In this document: positions 1-9,093 of the stretch, piece by piece
Layout: every line of letters begins with the position of its first letter
How positions within the stretch are numbered: position 1 is the stretch's first letter
Origin: Marivita lacus
GTDB lineage: Bacteria > Pseudomonadota > Alphaproteobacteria > Rhodobacterales > Rhodobacteraceae
Assembly (NCBI RefSeq): GCF_014637725.1
Contig: NZ_BMFC01000001.1
Span: 746,632-810,631, forward strand
Direction of reading: 5' to 3'
Length of the DNA: 64,000 nt
The notes under the pieces: generated by a model
What the model saw: the letters and a program-made list of their open reading frames with translations, nothing else
Told to the model about the DNA's origin: nothing
The model's database searches: none
Position numbers and translations under genes: made by a program

Positions 1-606
1 GACATAGAGCCTGCCATCTGGACCGATATCCGCGCCCACCGGAAGCAGCCCGTCATCGCGGGAAATCGACATGGGTTGATCCCAGCCTTTGTCGCTTCGG
101 AAGCGAAACACAGGAAACGGCGATTGAAGGTCTTGGGAATATTCAGGCAGCGCGTAGACCGTGCCATCCGGAGCAATCGCCAAGGCTTCGAGTCCGCGAT
201 TGTTGGGCAGTGACTGGATATCGGGATGCGTCGGCAAAGCGGACCATGTGCCGTCGAGGTCACGGCGCAGGACGCGGTTGTCGCTTTCCAACGACACATA
301 AAGACGACCCTCCGCATCACGGGCCAAGCCTTCGGTGTCACGGATCGAGGGATGTGCGAACAGGCTGTCGGGAAAATCCAACGGGGTCATCTCGGCGCTG
401 CGGACGCCGATGATCCGGTCCCCATGCCGAAAGATCGTCCCCTCGATCAGGTGTCCGCGATCGCTGAGCATGACAAATCCAGCGCCATCCGGGGCAAGTG
501 TGATCCCGGAATACCCGCCAAAGCCGTCACGCTCTTTTGTCCAGTGATAGGACGACAGGAACCGGGCCGCGTGGCTGTTGTTTCCCAAACCGCGATCAGT
601 GCTCAA
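1..606 (-). CDS. Esterase-like activity of phytase family protein, 5' part only (runs off the left edge)
   Basis: Reading leftwards from 606 an uninterrupted frame of 202 codons encodes a beta-propeller-like protein with repeated D-G-x-G/L-Y-V type blades and the family signature FGGYSG...LSDRG near its N-terminus. This matches the phytase-like esterase family (PF13449 type), usually secreted and of uncertain substrate. The frame opens directly after the mepA stop, with no ATG and no signal peptide. The best candidate start is TTG at 606, without a clear ribosome binding site. Family members normally carry an export signal before the domain, so the gene may be 5'-truncated, frameshifted or started from a rare codon. 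The C-terminal part lies outside the window. The family call rests on motif recognition only. Confidence 0.6.
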   Translation of the reverse strand, partial: MSTDRGLGNNSHAARFLSSYHWTKERDGFGGYSGITLAPDGAGFVMLSDRGHLIEGTIFRHGDRIIGVRSAEMTPLDFPDSLFAHPSIRDTEGLARDAEGRLYVSLESDNRVLRRDLDGTWSALPTHPDIQSLPNNRGLEALAIAPDGTVYALPEYSQDLQSPFPVFRFRSDKGWDQPMSISRDDGLLPVGADIGPDGRLYV

Positions 607-612
607 GACATG

Positions 613-1536
613 TCAGTTTGAGGCCAGCACGGCAGCACATTGTCCGGGCAAATCCGCAAGCGTCAATTCGCGCTTCGGAACCGGTCTGGGTGCGTTCGGA
701 TCGGGCGGCGGTGGATTGAGGATGTTGTTGACCCATTGCTGCGCGTCGTCACACCCATCGCCGCGCGGCGGCGCATCTTGATCGACGCAACCTGTCATGC
801 CGCGGGGGCAGGCCAGTCGCACGTGGAAATGGTAGTGGTGCCCGTACCAGGGGCGGATTTTGTTCAGGTAGCTTCGGTCTCCGGTTTCGGCATTGCACAT
901 GGCAACCTTGGCTCCGGGGAACACGAAGATGCGCGAGACCCTAGGATCGCTGGCGGCTGCCTTGATGATGTTGTGATGTGACTTGGTCCATTGGTCATTG
1001 ATGAAGGCACCATTGGACCGGCGCATCGAGATGGACGAAATGTTTTCGCGATCCGTGCGGCTCAGGTTCAGATTGGCCGCCGGAAGCATCCAGATATCGG
1101 CATCCAGTCCGATCTGGTGGCTTGCGTGCCCTGTCAGCATCGGTCCGCCGCGCGGTTGGCTGATGTCGCCGACATAGATGCCGTTCCAGCCCGGTTCCTG
1201 CGCGGCGATGCGCGACAGATCCTGAAGAAAATCGACCGTAATCGGAAGACCCCAGTTGCGGTTCCGCGACAGGCGCATCGCCTGCCAGGTCGGTCCGGTT
1301 TCGGACAATTGCACCTGCCCAGCAGCACAGCCCTTGGCATAGCTGCCATAAGCTGCGGGTGTCTGGCTTGACCCGTTTTCCATGCCGCCGAACAGCTGTT
1401 TGGCCTGCCGGGTGCTGAGAACGCTGCTGACACGCGGACTGCTTACCGATGTCGCGTCTGCGCTGGGTGAACCACTGTCGTTGCCACAGGCTGTCAGCAG
1501 AAAGGCCAGTCCGAGAATGATTGAAAATCGTTTCAT
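613..1536 (-). CDS. mepA: Penicillin-insensitive murein endopeptidase (MepA family), lipoprotein form
   Basis: This 307-residue protein would cleave D-alanyl-meso-diaminopimelyl cross-links of peptidoglycan in the periplasm. The N-terminus has a lipoprotein signal with the lipobox LLTAC and the lipidated Cys at residue 17. The zinc-peptidase (LAS family) signature is present: GHASHQIGLDAD in the middle and the YGHHYHFHV motif towards the C-terminus. The tail is Pro-rich (NPPPPDPNAP). The start ATG at 1536 overlaps the stop of the upstream MFS gene by four bases (ATGA), so the two are translationally coupled. A longer frame reaching 3174 is only an out-of-frame read through the MFS gene. Confidence 0.93.
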   Translation of the reverse strand: MKRFSIILGLAFLLTACGNDSGSPSADATSVSSPRVSSVLSTRQAKQLFGGMENGSSQTPAAYGSYAKGCAAGQVQLSETGPTWQAMRLSRNRNWGLPITVDFLQDLSRIAAQEPGWNGIYVGDISQPRGGPMLTGHASHQIGLDADIWMLPAANLNLSRTDRENISSISMRRSNGAFINDQWTKSHHNIIKAAASDPRVSRIFVFPGAKVAMCNAETGDRSYLNKIRPWYGHHYHFHVRLACPRGMTGCVDQDAPPRGDGCDDAQQWVNNILNPPPPDPNAPRPVPKRELTLADLPGQCAAVLASN

Positions 1537-2873
1537 GACGCTGCTCGTCTCCCGTTCGGGTTGACCCAGACTAACAACACAAGGCCGATCAGGAAAAGAC
1601 CTATCACGGGACTCACGCCCAATTGTTGCGAGCCGGTGGCGTAAGTGGTGACCCCGATGAGCAAAGGTGCCAGGAAACTGGTCGCTTTTCCAGATAGTGC
1701 GTATAATCCGAACGCTTCGGTCATGCGTGCGGGATTGGCCTGCCTGACCATCATCGTGCGGCTGGCCGACTGGATCACGCCCCCGGCCGCACCGATCACC
1801 GCACCGATGATGTAGAACGCGATATCGGGCAGGGTCGATCCCTCTGGCAGTGGAACTCCGAACATTGCGTCCCGGGAAATCAGAACGATGGCGACGGCCA
1901 TGGCTGTCAGCGCAAGAATGCAGGACACGATCACCGGTTTGGGCCCGAACCGGGAATCCGCCATGCCGCCCAGCCATGCAGCGATGGCCCCGGTGATGAT
2001 GGCGATGATGCCGAAGATGCCGACGTTCTGAACGCTCCAGCCCAAGACACCGGCGGCATAGATGCCTCCGAATGCATACATCCCGTTCAACGCGTCCCGG
2101 TAGAACATCGCCGATCCGAGATACGCAAAGAGCGACCGGTCCTGCGGCAGGTGCCACAAGGTGGACTTGAGGTCGGTCAGCGCCTTTTTGACTGCGCCTT
2201 TTGGGGCTGTTGCGGACTTCGGATCGCGCACGAACAGGAAAAACGGGATCATGAACACGATGAACCAGATCGCCGTCAGCGGTCCCACGAACCGTGTGCC
2301 CTCGCGCGCCTCTGGATCGAGGCCCAGAACCGGTTCCATTCCGATCAGTGTGCGTCCTGTTGCGGAGTTTTCGGCAAAGAACAGCAACATGATCACCAGT
2401 GCCACCAGACCGCCAAGATAGCCGAACGCCCAGCCGTTGCCAGAGATCCGCCCGATCTGTTCGGGTGGGCCAAGGTCCGGCAACATGGAGTTGGTGAAGG
2501 TCGTCGCGAACTCCATCCCGATCATGCCGATGGCAAAGAAGGACAGGATCAGGACAAGGTTGTAGTCGCCGGGTGCGGCGGACCACAGCCCGGCGGCTCC
2601 GACAACATACATGACCGAAAACAGCCAGATCCAGCGCAGGCGGTTCCCACCTGTGTCGGCCAGCGCGCCAAGCACCGGGGCCAGCAGCGCAATCACGATG
2701 CCGGCAGCGCCGATCCCGAACCCCCACGCGGACTGCGCGGCGGTGCCATCGCCCAACAGTTCGGTGATGTAGGGGGCAAATATAAAGGTGATGAGAAGAG
2801 TGTTGTACGGCTGGCTGGCCCAGTCGAAAAAGAACCAGCCCCAAATCCGTTTGCGCAATGAAGCGTTCGCCAT
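1533..2873 (-). CDS. MFS transporter, UMF1/Atg22-like family
   Basis: The protein of 446 residues has about twelve hydrophobic segments. It begins MANASLRKRIWGWFFFDWASQPYN, which is typical of the UMF1 (Atg22-like) branch of the major facilitator superfamily, whose N-terminal motif is FDWA.qpy. The substrate of bacterial members is not established; the yeast homologue Atg22 effluxes amino acids from the vacuole. I start at the ATG at 2873, because the family N-terminus begins there; an in-frame extension to 2921 has no family features. It is coupled to mepA by a four-base overlap and lies 54 bp downstream of the thioesterase gene on the same strand, so the three probably form one operon. Confidence 0.85.
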   Translation of the reverse strand: MANASLRKRIWGWFFFDWASQPYNTLLITFIFAPYITELLGDGTAAQSAWGFGIGAAGIVIALLAPVLGALADTGGNRLRWIWLFSVMYVVGAAGLWSAAPGDYNLVLILSFFAIGMIGMEFATTFTNSMLPDLGPPEQIGRISGNGWAFGYLGGLVALVIMLLFFAENSATGRTLIGMEPVLGLDPEAREGTRFVGPLTAIWFIVFMIPFFLFVRDPKSATAPKGAVKKALTDLKSTLWHLPQDRSLFAYLGSAMFYRDALNGMYAFGGIYAAGVLGWSVQNVGIFGIIAIITGAIAAWLGGMADSRFGPKPVIVSCILALTAMAVAIVLISRDAMFGVPLPEGSTLPDIAFYIIGAVIGAAGGVIQSASRTMMVRQANPARMTEAFGLYALSGKATSFLAPLLIGVTTYATGSQQLGVSPVIGLFLIGLVLLVWVNPNGRRAAS

Positions 2874-2927
2874 GCCAAATCCCCCTGCGGAGGTTATGGG
2901 TGCGAAACCCCAGCGCGGCAAGCGTCG

Positions 2928-3479
2928 TCAGGGCGAAACGGCGTCTTGCATCGGCGGCCATGGCCGGGCGTCCTCGGCGCGCAGCCAGTCTGCCACCCAA
3001 TCGGGCATTTCGGGCGAGGCTGTATCCTCCATACCCATCGCGGCGATAACGCGGCTGGTCGGAACGATCCCGTTTCTGTCTGTCACAGCCGAGCGGTAGA
3101 CGGCGTGGTTTGCACACTCGTCGTGCCCTTTCCACATCGACTGTTCGATGTAGAGAAATCGGTCGTCCCAGCACAGCAACCGGCTGCGCATCTCGAACTT
3201 TTCGAACGTACGGACGCGGCGCCTGTACCGTACGACAACCCCTGCCATCGTCAGCCCCCAGCGTTCGCGTCTGATCACGTCGATCAGGCCATTGGCTTGT
3301 GCCATCGGAATGCGCCCGAGATCATAAAGCGTCAATGTCCGGCCGTTGTTGAGCTCCATCCACATGTCGATGTCCCAGGGCCAGCACCGATGTTGCGACA
3401 CATAGGTGGCGAATGGTCCGAGCTTCGGGGATTTGCGCGCTTTCCAGATGCCAAGCGCCATGCGGATGAACGGGTACAT
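2928..3479 (-). CDS. Acyl-CoA thioesterase-like (4HBT/hot-dog fold) protein
   Basis: The product is 183 residues and resembles the bacterial THEM6/4-hydroxybenzoyl-CoA thioesterase-like hot-dog proteins. It has the pattern DIDMWMELNNGRTLTLYDLGR, in which N/D-rich residues precede the long central helix, followed by beta strands (VVVRYRRRVRTFEKFEMRSRLL). Such proteins hydrolyse acyl-CoA thioesters in the cytoplasm, but the substrate cannot be read from sequence. The start ATG at 3479 is preceded by AGGAGGACC, a strong ribosome binding site. It is the first gene of a probable operon with the MFS gene and mepA. Confidence 0.8.
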   Translation of the reverse strand: MYPFIRMALGIWKARKSPKLGPFATYVSQHRCWPWDIDMWMELNNGRTLTLYDLGRIPMAQANGLIDVIRRERWGLTMAGVVVRYRRRVRTFEKFEMRSRLLCWDDRFLYIEQSMWKGHDECANHAVYRSAVTDRNGIVPTSRVIAAMGMEDTASPEMPDWVADWLRAEDARPWPPMQDAVSP

Positions 3480-3616
3480 CGGGTCCTCCTGTTGCAGGCT
3501 TAGTCGACCTGCTGCCGGATCACATCAACCGCGACCTCGCGGCAACCGCCCTGTCTTGTTCTTCCGGGCCGTTGCGCCTACCTCTGGGCAAGTCACTGAC
3601 AAGGGAAATCCATTCG

Positions 3617-3910
3617 ATGCAATCGCTCTACCAGATCCTGATGCTGCTTCTCGATATCGTGTGGTTCTTCATCATCGCCCACGTGATCATGAGTTGGTTG
3701 ATCAATTTCCAGGTCTTGAACCTGCGTCAGCCCTTTGTCGCGCAGATCTGGGACGGGTTGAACCGGCTGCTCGAGCCGATGTATTCGCGCCTGCGCCGTA
3801 TCCTGCCGCCGATGTCCGGCATCGACCTTGCACCTCTGGTGGCGTTGATCGGGGTCTATGTGTTACGGATTTTGCTGCAGAACAATGCCGGGTTCTTCTA
3901 CAGCTTCTGA
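3617..3910 (+). CDS. YggT family membrane protein
   Basis: This is a 97-residue integral membrane protein with two hydrophobic segments flanking a loop containing QPFVAQIWDGLNRLLEPMYSRLRRILPP, the hallmark of the YggT family (PF02325; P-x-R-x-I-P pattern). The family has been linked to osmotic stress and to cell division or membrane organisation, without a defined biochemical role. The ATG at 3617 is chosen because an AAGGGAA ribosome binding site lies about ten bases upstream and the family N-terminus starts with a hydrophobic helix; an in-frame ATG at 3572 would add an unusual polar extension. It lies upstream of recQ on the same strand. Confidence 0.88.
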   Translation: MQSLYQILMLLLDIVWFFIIAHVIMSWLINFQVLNLRQPFVAQIWDGLNRLLEPMYSRLRRILPPMSGIDLAPLVALIGVYVLRILLQNNAGFFYSF

Positions 3911-3992
3911 TGTCTCTAAGGCTTGTTCACGCATCCTTAGTATGAGACTGTCAGAACAAGAGCAGATGTAGTAAGAACCTGACAGGTCACCC

Positions 3993-6047
3993 ATGCCGCG
4001 CGATATGTCCGACGCAGATTTGATTCTGCGCGACGTCTTTGGTTTCGACAGCTTCCGTCCCGGCCAGTCCGAGATCGTCGAGGCTGTGGCACAGGGCGAA
4101 AACGTGTTGGCCATCATGCCGACCGGTGGCGGCAAGTCCTTGTGTTTCCAATTGCCTGCTCTGGTGCGCCATGGCGTGACGGTTGTCATTTCCCCGCTGA
4201 TTGCCCTGATGCGCGATCAGGTGCGTGGATTGCGGGAAGCGGGCGTCAATGCCGGCGCGCTGACCTCGGCCAATACCGACGCGGAAAACGACGCCGTCTG
4301 GGACATGCTGCATTCCGGCGCGCTCAAGCTGCTGTATCTCGCGCCCGAACGCCTTGCCTCGAGCGGGACGCAGCGGATGCTGCAACAGGCGGGCGTGTCG
4401 CTGATCGCCGTGGACGAAGCCCATTGTGTCAGCCAGTGGGGCCATGATTTCCGCCCCGATTATCTGCGCATCGGCGAATTGCGCCGGGCGCTCGACGTGC
4501 CGCTGGCCGCGTTCACCGCCACGGCGGATGGGGAAACGCAGGACGAAATCGTCATGCGCCTGTTCGATGGTCATCCCCCGACAACGTTCCTGCGCGGGTT
4601 CGACCGCCCCAACATCCACCTGATGTTCGCGCCCAAGAACAAGCCGCGGGACCAGATCCTGAAATTCGCAGCCGCGCGCAAGGATCAGTCCGGCATCGTC
4701 TATTGCGGCACGCGGGCCAAGACCGAAACACTGTCGCAGGCGCTGAATGCCGAAGGTCACAGCGCCTGTTTCTATCATGGCGGCATGGACCCGGACGCGC
4801 GCCGGAGCGTCGAAGCGCGGTTCGCCACCGAAGACGGGCTGATCGTCGTTGCCACCGTTGCTTTTGGCATGGGGGTCGACAAGCCTGACATTCGCTGGGT
4901 GGCCCATGCCGATCTGCCGAAATCCATCGAGGCGTATTACCAGGAAATCGGTCGTGCCGGACGCGACGGTGCCCCCGCGGAAACCCTGACGCTCTATGGA
5001 GCCGACGACATCCGCTTGCGCCGGTCCCAAATCGATGAGGGCACGGCTCCGCCGGAACGCCGCCACGCGGATCACGGTCGCCTGAACGCGCTCTTGGGGT
5101 TGGCCGAGGCGCTGGAATGTCGTCGCAAGACGCTGCTAGGGTATTTTGAAGAAAGCGAAATCACGTGCGGGAATTGCGATCTGTGCGACAAACCGGCCGA
5201 GGTGTTCGATGGCACCGAAGCGGTGCGCAAGGCGCTCTCGGCCGCGCTGCGCACCGGAGAAAGCTTTGGCGCGGGGCACCTGATCGACATTTTGCTGGGC
5301 ACCAAGACAGAAAAAGTGATTCAGCGCAGCCATGACAGTCTGCCCACATTTGGTGTGGGAACAGAGCTTAAGCGGGGCGAATGGCAGGCGGTGTTCCGTC
5401 AGATGATGGGGCATGACCTGATGCGCCCCGATGCCGAACGGCATGGCGCATTGGTGATGACCGACGCCGCCCGCCCGATCCTGCGTGGTGAAGCGTCGAT
5501 CAGCCTGCGCCGCGACAGCATCGAAGCGGCGAGTGAACGCCGCCCGCAGGTGCACACGCTGGTCAGCGACGAAGACGCGCCGCTCCTGTCGGCGCTGAAG
5601 GCGAAACGCCGCGCGCTGGCCGAGGAACAAACGGTTCCCGCCTACGTGATCTTTCCCGACAAGACCCTGATCGAGATGGCCGAGACGCGACCCGCCACGC
5701 TGGATGATATGGCGCGCATCAACGGTGTGGGGGCGAAGAAGCTGGAACGCTACGGGCGCGCATTTCTGCAAGTGATCGCCGGAGAGGTGCCGGATACGCA
5801 TCCCGCGCGGCGCAAGCTGGCCACCAGTACTGCGGGTGGGGTCTATGACGCGCTGCTGAGCGCGCAGTCGCATCTGGTGCGTGGTGCCTGTGGCACGCTC
5901 AAGCCGATGTCGTGCAATGCAGGGCAACTCGCCAAGCTGGCGCAAAGCAGGCCGCGTGACGAAAGCGGGATTGCCCGCATCATCGGCGACCGACATGCCG
6001 ACCGCTTTGCCGAGACCTTTCTGGACGTTTTGCGGGCTGCGGACTAA
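3993..6047 (+). CDS. recQ: ATP-dependent DNA helicase RecQ
   Basis: This 684-residue superfamily 2 helicase unwinds DNA 3' to 5' in recombination and fork repair. Motif I is MPTGGGKSLCFQLPAL, motif II is VDEAHCVSQWGHDFRPDY with the RecQ-specific aromatic-rich loop, and motif VI contains YQEIGRAGRDG. A zinc-binding module follows (CRRKTLLGYFEE...CGNCDLC, four cysteines), then the RQC region and a C-terminal HRDC domain around residues 515-600. The length exceeds E. coli RecQ (about 610) because of a C-terminal extension of about 75 residues after HRDC, as often seen in alphaproteobacteria. An in-frame ATG 12 bases downstream is an alternative start. Confidence 0.96.
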   Translation: MPRDMSDADLILRDVFGFDSFRPGQSEIVEAVAQGENVLAIMPTGGGKSLCFQLPALVRHGVTVVISPLIALMRDQVRGLREAGVNAGALTSANTDAENDAVWDMLHSGALKLLYLAPERLASSGTQRMLQQAGVSLIAVDEAHCVSQWGHDFRPDYLRIGELRRALDVPLAAFTATADGETQDEIVMRLFDGHPPTTFLRGFDRPNIHLMFAPKNKPRDQILKFAAARKDQSGIVYCGTRAKTETLSQALNAEGHSACFYHGGMDPDARRSVEARFATEDGLIVVATVAFGMGVDKPDIRWVAHADLPKSIEAYYQEIGRAGRDGAPAETLTLYGADDIRLRRSQIDEGTAPPERRHADHGRLNALLGLAEALECRRKTLLGYFEESEITCGNCDLCDKPAEVFDGTEAVRKALSAALRTGESFGAGHLIDILLGTKTEKVIQRSHDSLPTFGVGTELKRGEWQAVFRQMMGHDLMRPDAERHGALVMTDAARPILRGEASISLRRDSIEAASERRPQVHTLVSDEDAPLLSALKAKRRALAEEQTVPAYVIFPDKTLIEMAETRPATLDDMARINGVGAKKLERYGRAFLQVIAGEVPDTHPARRKLATSTAGGVYDALLSAQSHLVRGACGTLKPMSCNAGQLAKLAQSRPRDESGIARIIGDRHADRFAETFLDVLRAAD

Positions 6048-6083
6048 ATCAACCGAGACTGCGAATTCAAAAAAGGTGCTGCC

Positions 6084-6863
6084 ATGCTCGTCGTGATTTC
6101 CCCGGCCAAACGGCTTGACTGGTCCGAGCGTGACGTGACCATGACCGAACCGGTCTTTCAGGACGACGCGAACCGGCTTGCCAAATCGGCGCGCAATCTG
6201 ACGCTGGGCAATCTCAAGGCGCTGATGGACCTGAGCGACGATCTGGCCAAGCTGAACCGCGACAGGTTCCGCGATTTCGAGGATGCGCCAACGCACGACA
6301 ACCTGCGTCCGGCCGCGCTGGCCTTTGCGGGGGACACCTATCAGGGGCTCGAAGCCAGTACGCTGGACGCGGACGAGCTGCGCTGGGCGCAGGATCACCT
6401 GCGGATCCTGTCCGGTCTGTATGGCGTGCTGCGTCCGTTGGACGGGATTCAAGCCTATCGCCTTGAGATGGGTAGCCGGCTGAAAACAAGGCGCGGCGGT
6501 AATCTTTATGACTACTGGCGCGACCAGATTTCCAAGGAACTCAAGGCGCAGGCCGAGGAGTTGCACACCGACACGCTCATCAATTGCGCGAGTCAGGAAT
6601 ATTTCGGGGCAGTGCCACCCAAACCGCTGGGCCTGCGGATCGTCACACCCGCGTTCATGGAGGACAAGGGTGACGGCAAGGGCCCGAAGATCGTCAGCTT
6701 CTTTGCCAAGAAGGCGCGCGGGTCGATGGCCCGGTTTGTCATCCAACGGCGGTTGACCGATGCAGAAGGTATCCTTGATTTCGACCTCGGGGGTTATGGC
6801 TATCGCGAAGACCTGTCGGAACCGGACAAACCGGTTTTCGTGCGCCCCTACGAGGCGAGCTGA
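6084..6863 (+). CDS. yaaA: Peroxide stress protein YaaA (DUF328/UPF0246)
   Basis: The product of 259 residues starts MLVVISPAKRLDW and contains the family's conserved blocks (LSGLYGVLRPLDGIQAYRLEMG, NCASQEYF and the C-terminal SFFAKKARGSMARFVI). In E. coli YaaA lowers intracellular free iron during hydrogen peroxide stress and so limits Fenton damage to DNA; a DNA-binding fold has been reported for the family. An AAAAAGGTGCTGCC ribosome binding site precedes the ATG. It follows recQ by 36 bp and probably shares its transcript. Its 3' end overlaps the convergent histidine kinase gene by 16 bp. Confidence 0.93.
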   Translation: MLVVISPAKRLDWSERDVTMTEPVFQDDANRLAKSARNLTLGNLKALMDLSDDLAKLNRDRFRDFEDAPTHDNLRPAALAFAGDTYQGLEASTLDADELRWAQDHLRILSGLYGVLRPLDGIQAYRLEMGSRLKTRRGGNLYDYWRDQISKELKAQAEELHTDTLINCASQEYFGAVPPKPLGLRIVTPAFMEDKGDGKGPKIVSFFAKKARGSMARFVIQRRLTDAEGILDFDLGGYGYREDLSEPDKPVFVRPYEAS

Positions 6864-8992
6864 AGGGCCGGGCAATAGCGCCCGAGGGTTTCGATCAACG
6901 CATCCTTGCGCAGCGGTTTGGTCAGATAGTCCGTCAGCCCGGCATGAAGGATCATGTCGCGGTCGCCATCAAGGGCATGGGCGGTGACGGCGATGATGGG
7001 CACATTCGGCCCGTTGCCCTCCATTGCGCGGATGCGGGCGGTTGCTTCCTTGCCATCCATACCGGGCATCGAGATGTCCATGAAGATCACGTCGGGGCGA
7101 TATTCCTCGAAAGCAGTGACCGCTTCGAACCCGTCATTTGCCGTGCGAAGGTCGATCTGAAGTTTGCTGACCATCTTGCGAAAGACAAGCTGGTTGGTTC
7201 GGTTGTCCTCGGCCAGAAGGATCTTGGGCAGGTTCGACGGGGTCTTGTGTGTGGGGGGATCGTTTCGGGGTTTCCGAGCCGCGACGGACATGATCGCATC
7301 GAAGAGTGCCGCGCGGGCATAGGGGCGCTGGATCGTTTCCACCTGTGGCAGCCCGGCTTCGGCCACACGCTTGGGGTCATGCGACAGGGATAGGACAGGC
7401 GTGTCCGATCCAAGCGACTGCAAAGCGACAATGGTCGGTTCGAACAACCGACTGTCCGGTTCCAGCCCGAGTATCGTCAGGCTGGCAGAGGTCAGCATGT
7501 CCTTGGTCAATCGCGACGGATCGGTGCAAAGCTCGGACGCGCCGCCCAAGGCGCTGATCTGGTTGATGAGCGGCGTCATTTCGGTCTTGTCCGCGTCTTC
7601 GATCACCAGAATGCGCTGGATCTGTGGATCGAGCGTCAGCGGTGCGTCCCCGCTCTGCCGATCGACAGGCAGGGTGACCGAAAAGCCGAAACAGCTTCCC
7701 ACGCCCTTTTCCGACGTGACCCAGATCGTGCCCCCCATCAGGTCGACAAGACGCCTCGTGATGGACAGACCAAGGCCGGTGCCTTCGAACTGGCGGTTGC
7801 GGTCATCTTCGACCTGATTGAATTCGCCGAACACGTGATCGACCTTGTCAGGCGCAATCCCGATTCCGGTGTCTTCGATCGTGATGCTGAGTTTCGTCCG
7901 GTTGTTCTCTGCTGCTTCTCCGACCACGCGGAGCAGGACCTGACCTTCGAGCGTGAACTTGACGGCATTTCCCATCAGGTTCGTCACGATCTGTCGGATG
8001 CGGCCGGGGTCGGCGACGAAACGGGTCGGTTGCAGGATGTCGTAGTCGATCCGGAGGTTCAGACCCTTGGCCCGCGCACTGGGCTGCAAAAGCAGCAGAA
8101 CTTCGTGCAAGGTCTGCTCAAGATCGAAGGGTTCGGGGTGCAGGATGAGCTTGTCCGCGTCGATCTTGGAGTAATCCAGCACATCGTTGATAATGACCAG
8201 CAACGCCTCACCCGAATGTTTGATCGTTTCTACAAACAGGCGTTGTTCGCTGTCGAGATTGGTTTCCGTCAACAGGTCGGCCATGCCCACGACACCGTTC
8301 ATCGGAGTTCGGATCTCGTGGCTCATATTGGCCAGAAAGGCCGATTTGGCGCGGTTCGCCGCTTCGGCACGTTCGCGCGCTTCGTGCAGCTGTTCTTCGT
8401 AGTGGACGCTTGCGGTGATGTTCAGAGCAAGGCTCACCACGTCACCCGAGGGACTGCGACGGTCGAAAATCCGGATATGTTCGCCATTCCAGAGCTGGAT
8501 CTCCATCGGTTCCGGATCGTCCTGCTGCCAGCGGTTCTGCATCCGCGCGCGCCAGTCTGGTGGGCGTTCATTGCCGATATTGACGATGCCTTCCTCGGTC
8601 AAAAGCTGAAGGATGCGCGGATAGGTGATGCCGGGTTGTACCTCTTCGAGATCCTCGAACACCGCGAGATAGGCGCGGTTGGCGACGATCATGCGGTTGT
8701 CGGAATCAAAGAACGCGAACCCGTCCTGAATGGTCTCGATGGAATGCCACAGGCGGCGTTCGGCGATCTGGATCTTTTCGTTGGCAACGCCAAGTTCGGT
8801 TTTCACCCGCTGGTTTTCACCACGCACCATGGCGACTTCTGCGCGGGTCTCGACGATCTCGTTGCTCAGTTGCTGGGCGTGGTTGCCCAGTTTGCGATTG
8901 GCGGCGAAAAGTTCGGCCTGTTTGAGTTCGAGAAGACGCTCTGCGCCCAACCGCGCGCGCCGCTCCTCTGCCAGCTTGTTGGCAAGGCTCAT
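6848..8992 (-). CDS. Hybrid sensor histidine kinase with PAS domain and two receiver domains
   Basis: From the ATG at 8992 the protein has 714 residues and no transmembrane segment, so it senses a cytoplasmic signal. Order: N-terminal coiled coil (about 1-75), PAS domain (about 80-200), HisKA with the H-box FLANMSHEIRTPMNG (His225), HATPase with N, G1 (DTGIGI) and G2 (GTGLGLSI) boxes, a degenerate receiver (about 460-570) and a canonical receiver with VIFMDISMPGMDG (Asp639) and the conserved Lys in LTKPL. The first receiver lacks the phosphoacceptor Asp (LTILGLEP) and the conserved Lys, so it is probably a pseudo-receiver. The start at 8992 is preferred because GGAGG lies five bases upstream; ATG 9007 is possible. 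No partner regulator gene lies adjacent. Confidence 0.93.
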   Translation of the reverse strand: MSLANKLAEERRARLGAERLLELKQAELFAANRKLGNHAQQLSNEIVETRAEVAMVRGENQRVKTELGVANEKIQIAERRLWHSIETIQDGFAFFDSDNRMIVANRAYLAVFEDLEEVQPGITYPRILQLLTEEGIVNIGNERPPDWRARMQNRWQQDDPEPMEIQLWNGEHIRIFDRRSPSGDVVSLALNITASVHYEEQLHEARERAEAANRAKSAFLANMSHEIRTPMNGVVGMADLLTETNLDSEQRLFVETIKHSGEALLVIINDVLDYSKIDADKLILHPEPFDLEQTLHEVLLLLQPSARAKGLNLRIDYDILQPTRFVADPGRIRQIVTNLMGNAVKFTLEGQVLLRVVGEAAENNRTKLSITIEDTGIGIAPDKVDHVFGEFNQVEDDRNRQFEGTGLGLSITRRLVDLMGGTIWVTSEKGVGSCFGFSVTLPVDRQSGDAPLTLDPQIQRILVIEDADKTEMTPLINQISALGGASELCTDPSRLTKDMLTSASLTILGLEPDSRLFEPTIVALQSLGSDTPVLSLSHDPKRVAEAGLPQVETIQRPYARAALFDAIMSVAARKPRNDPPTHKTPSNLPKILLAEDNRTNQLVFRKMVSKLQIDLRTANDGFEAVTAFEEYRPDVIFMDISMPGMDGKEATARIRAMEGNGPNVPIIAVTAHALDGDRDMILHAGLTDYLTKPLRKDALIETLGRYCPALQLAS

Positions 8993-9046
8993 CCAGACCT
9001 CCGTCATTGTCCATCAGGACTTTCCGGGATCATGGTGAAGAATGCA

Positions 9047-9074
9047 TTAACCCGGCCTTGATGGTCGGCCGGGT
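9047..9074 (-). terminator. Probable intrinsic terminator after the thiolase gene
   Basis: On the minus strand, 20 bases past the thiolase stop, ACCCGGCC is followed by a nine-base loop and GGCCGGGT, then TTAAT. It is an eight-base-pair stem with a short weak T tract. It separates the thiolase gene from the kinase gene on the same strand. Confidence 0.6.
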
Positions 9075-9093
9075 CCTTTCCTCGAGATGCCCG

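Noticed and set aside
613-3174. A single 853-residue protein covering mepA and the MFS gene
   Set aside because: The N-terminal two-thirds is an Arg/His-rich out-of-frame reading of the MFS gene; only the mepA part is real.
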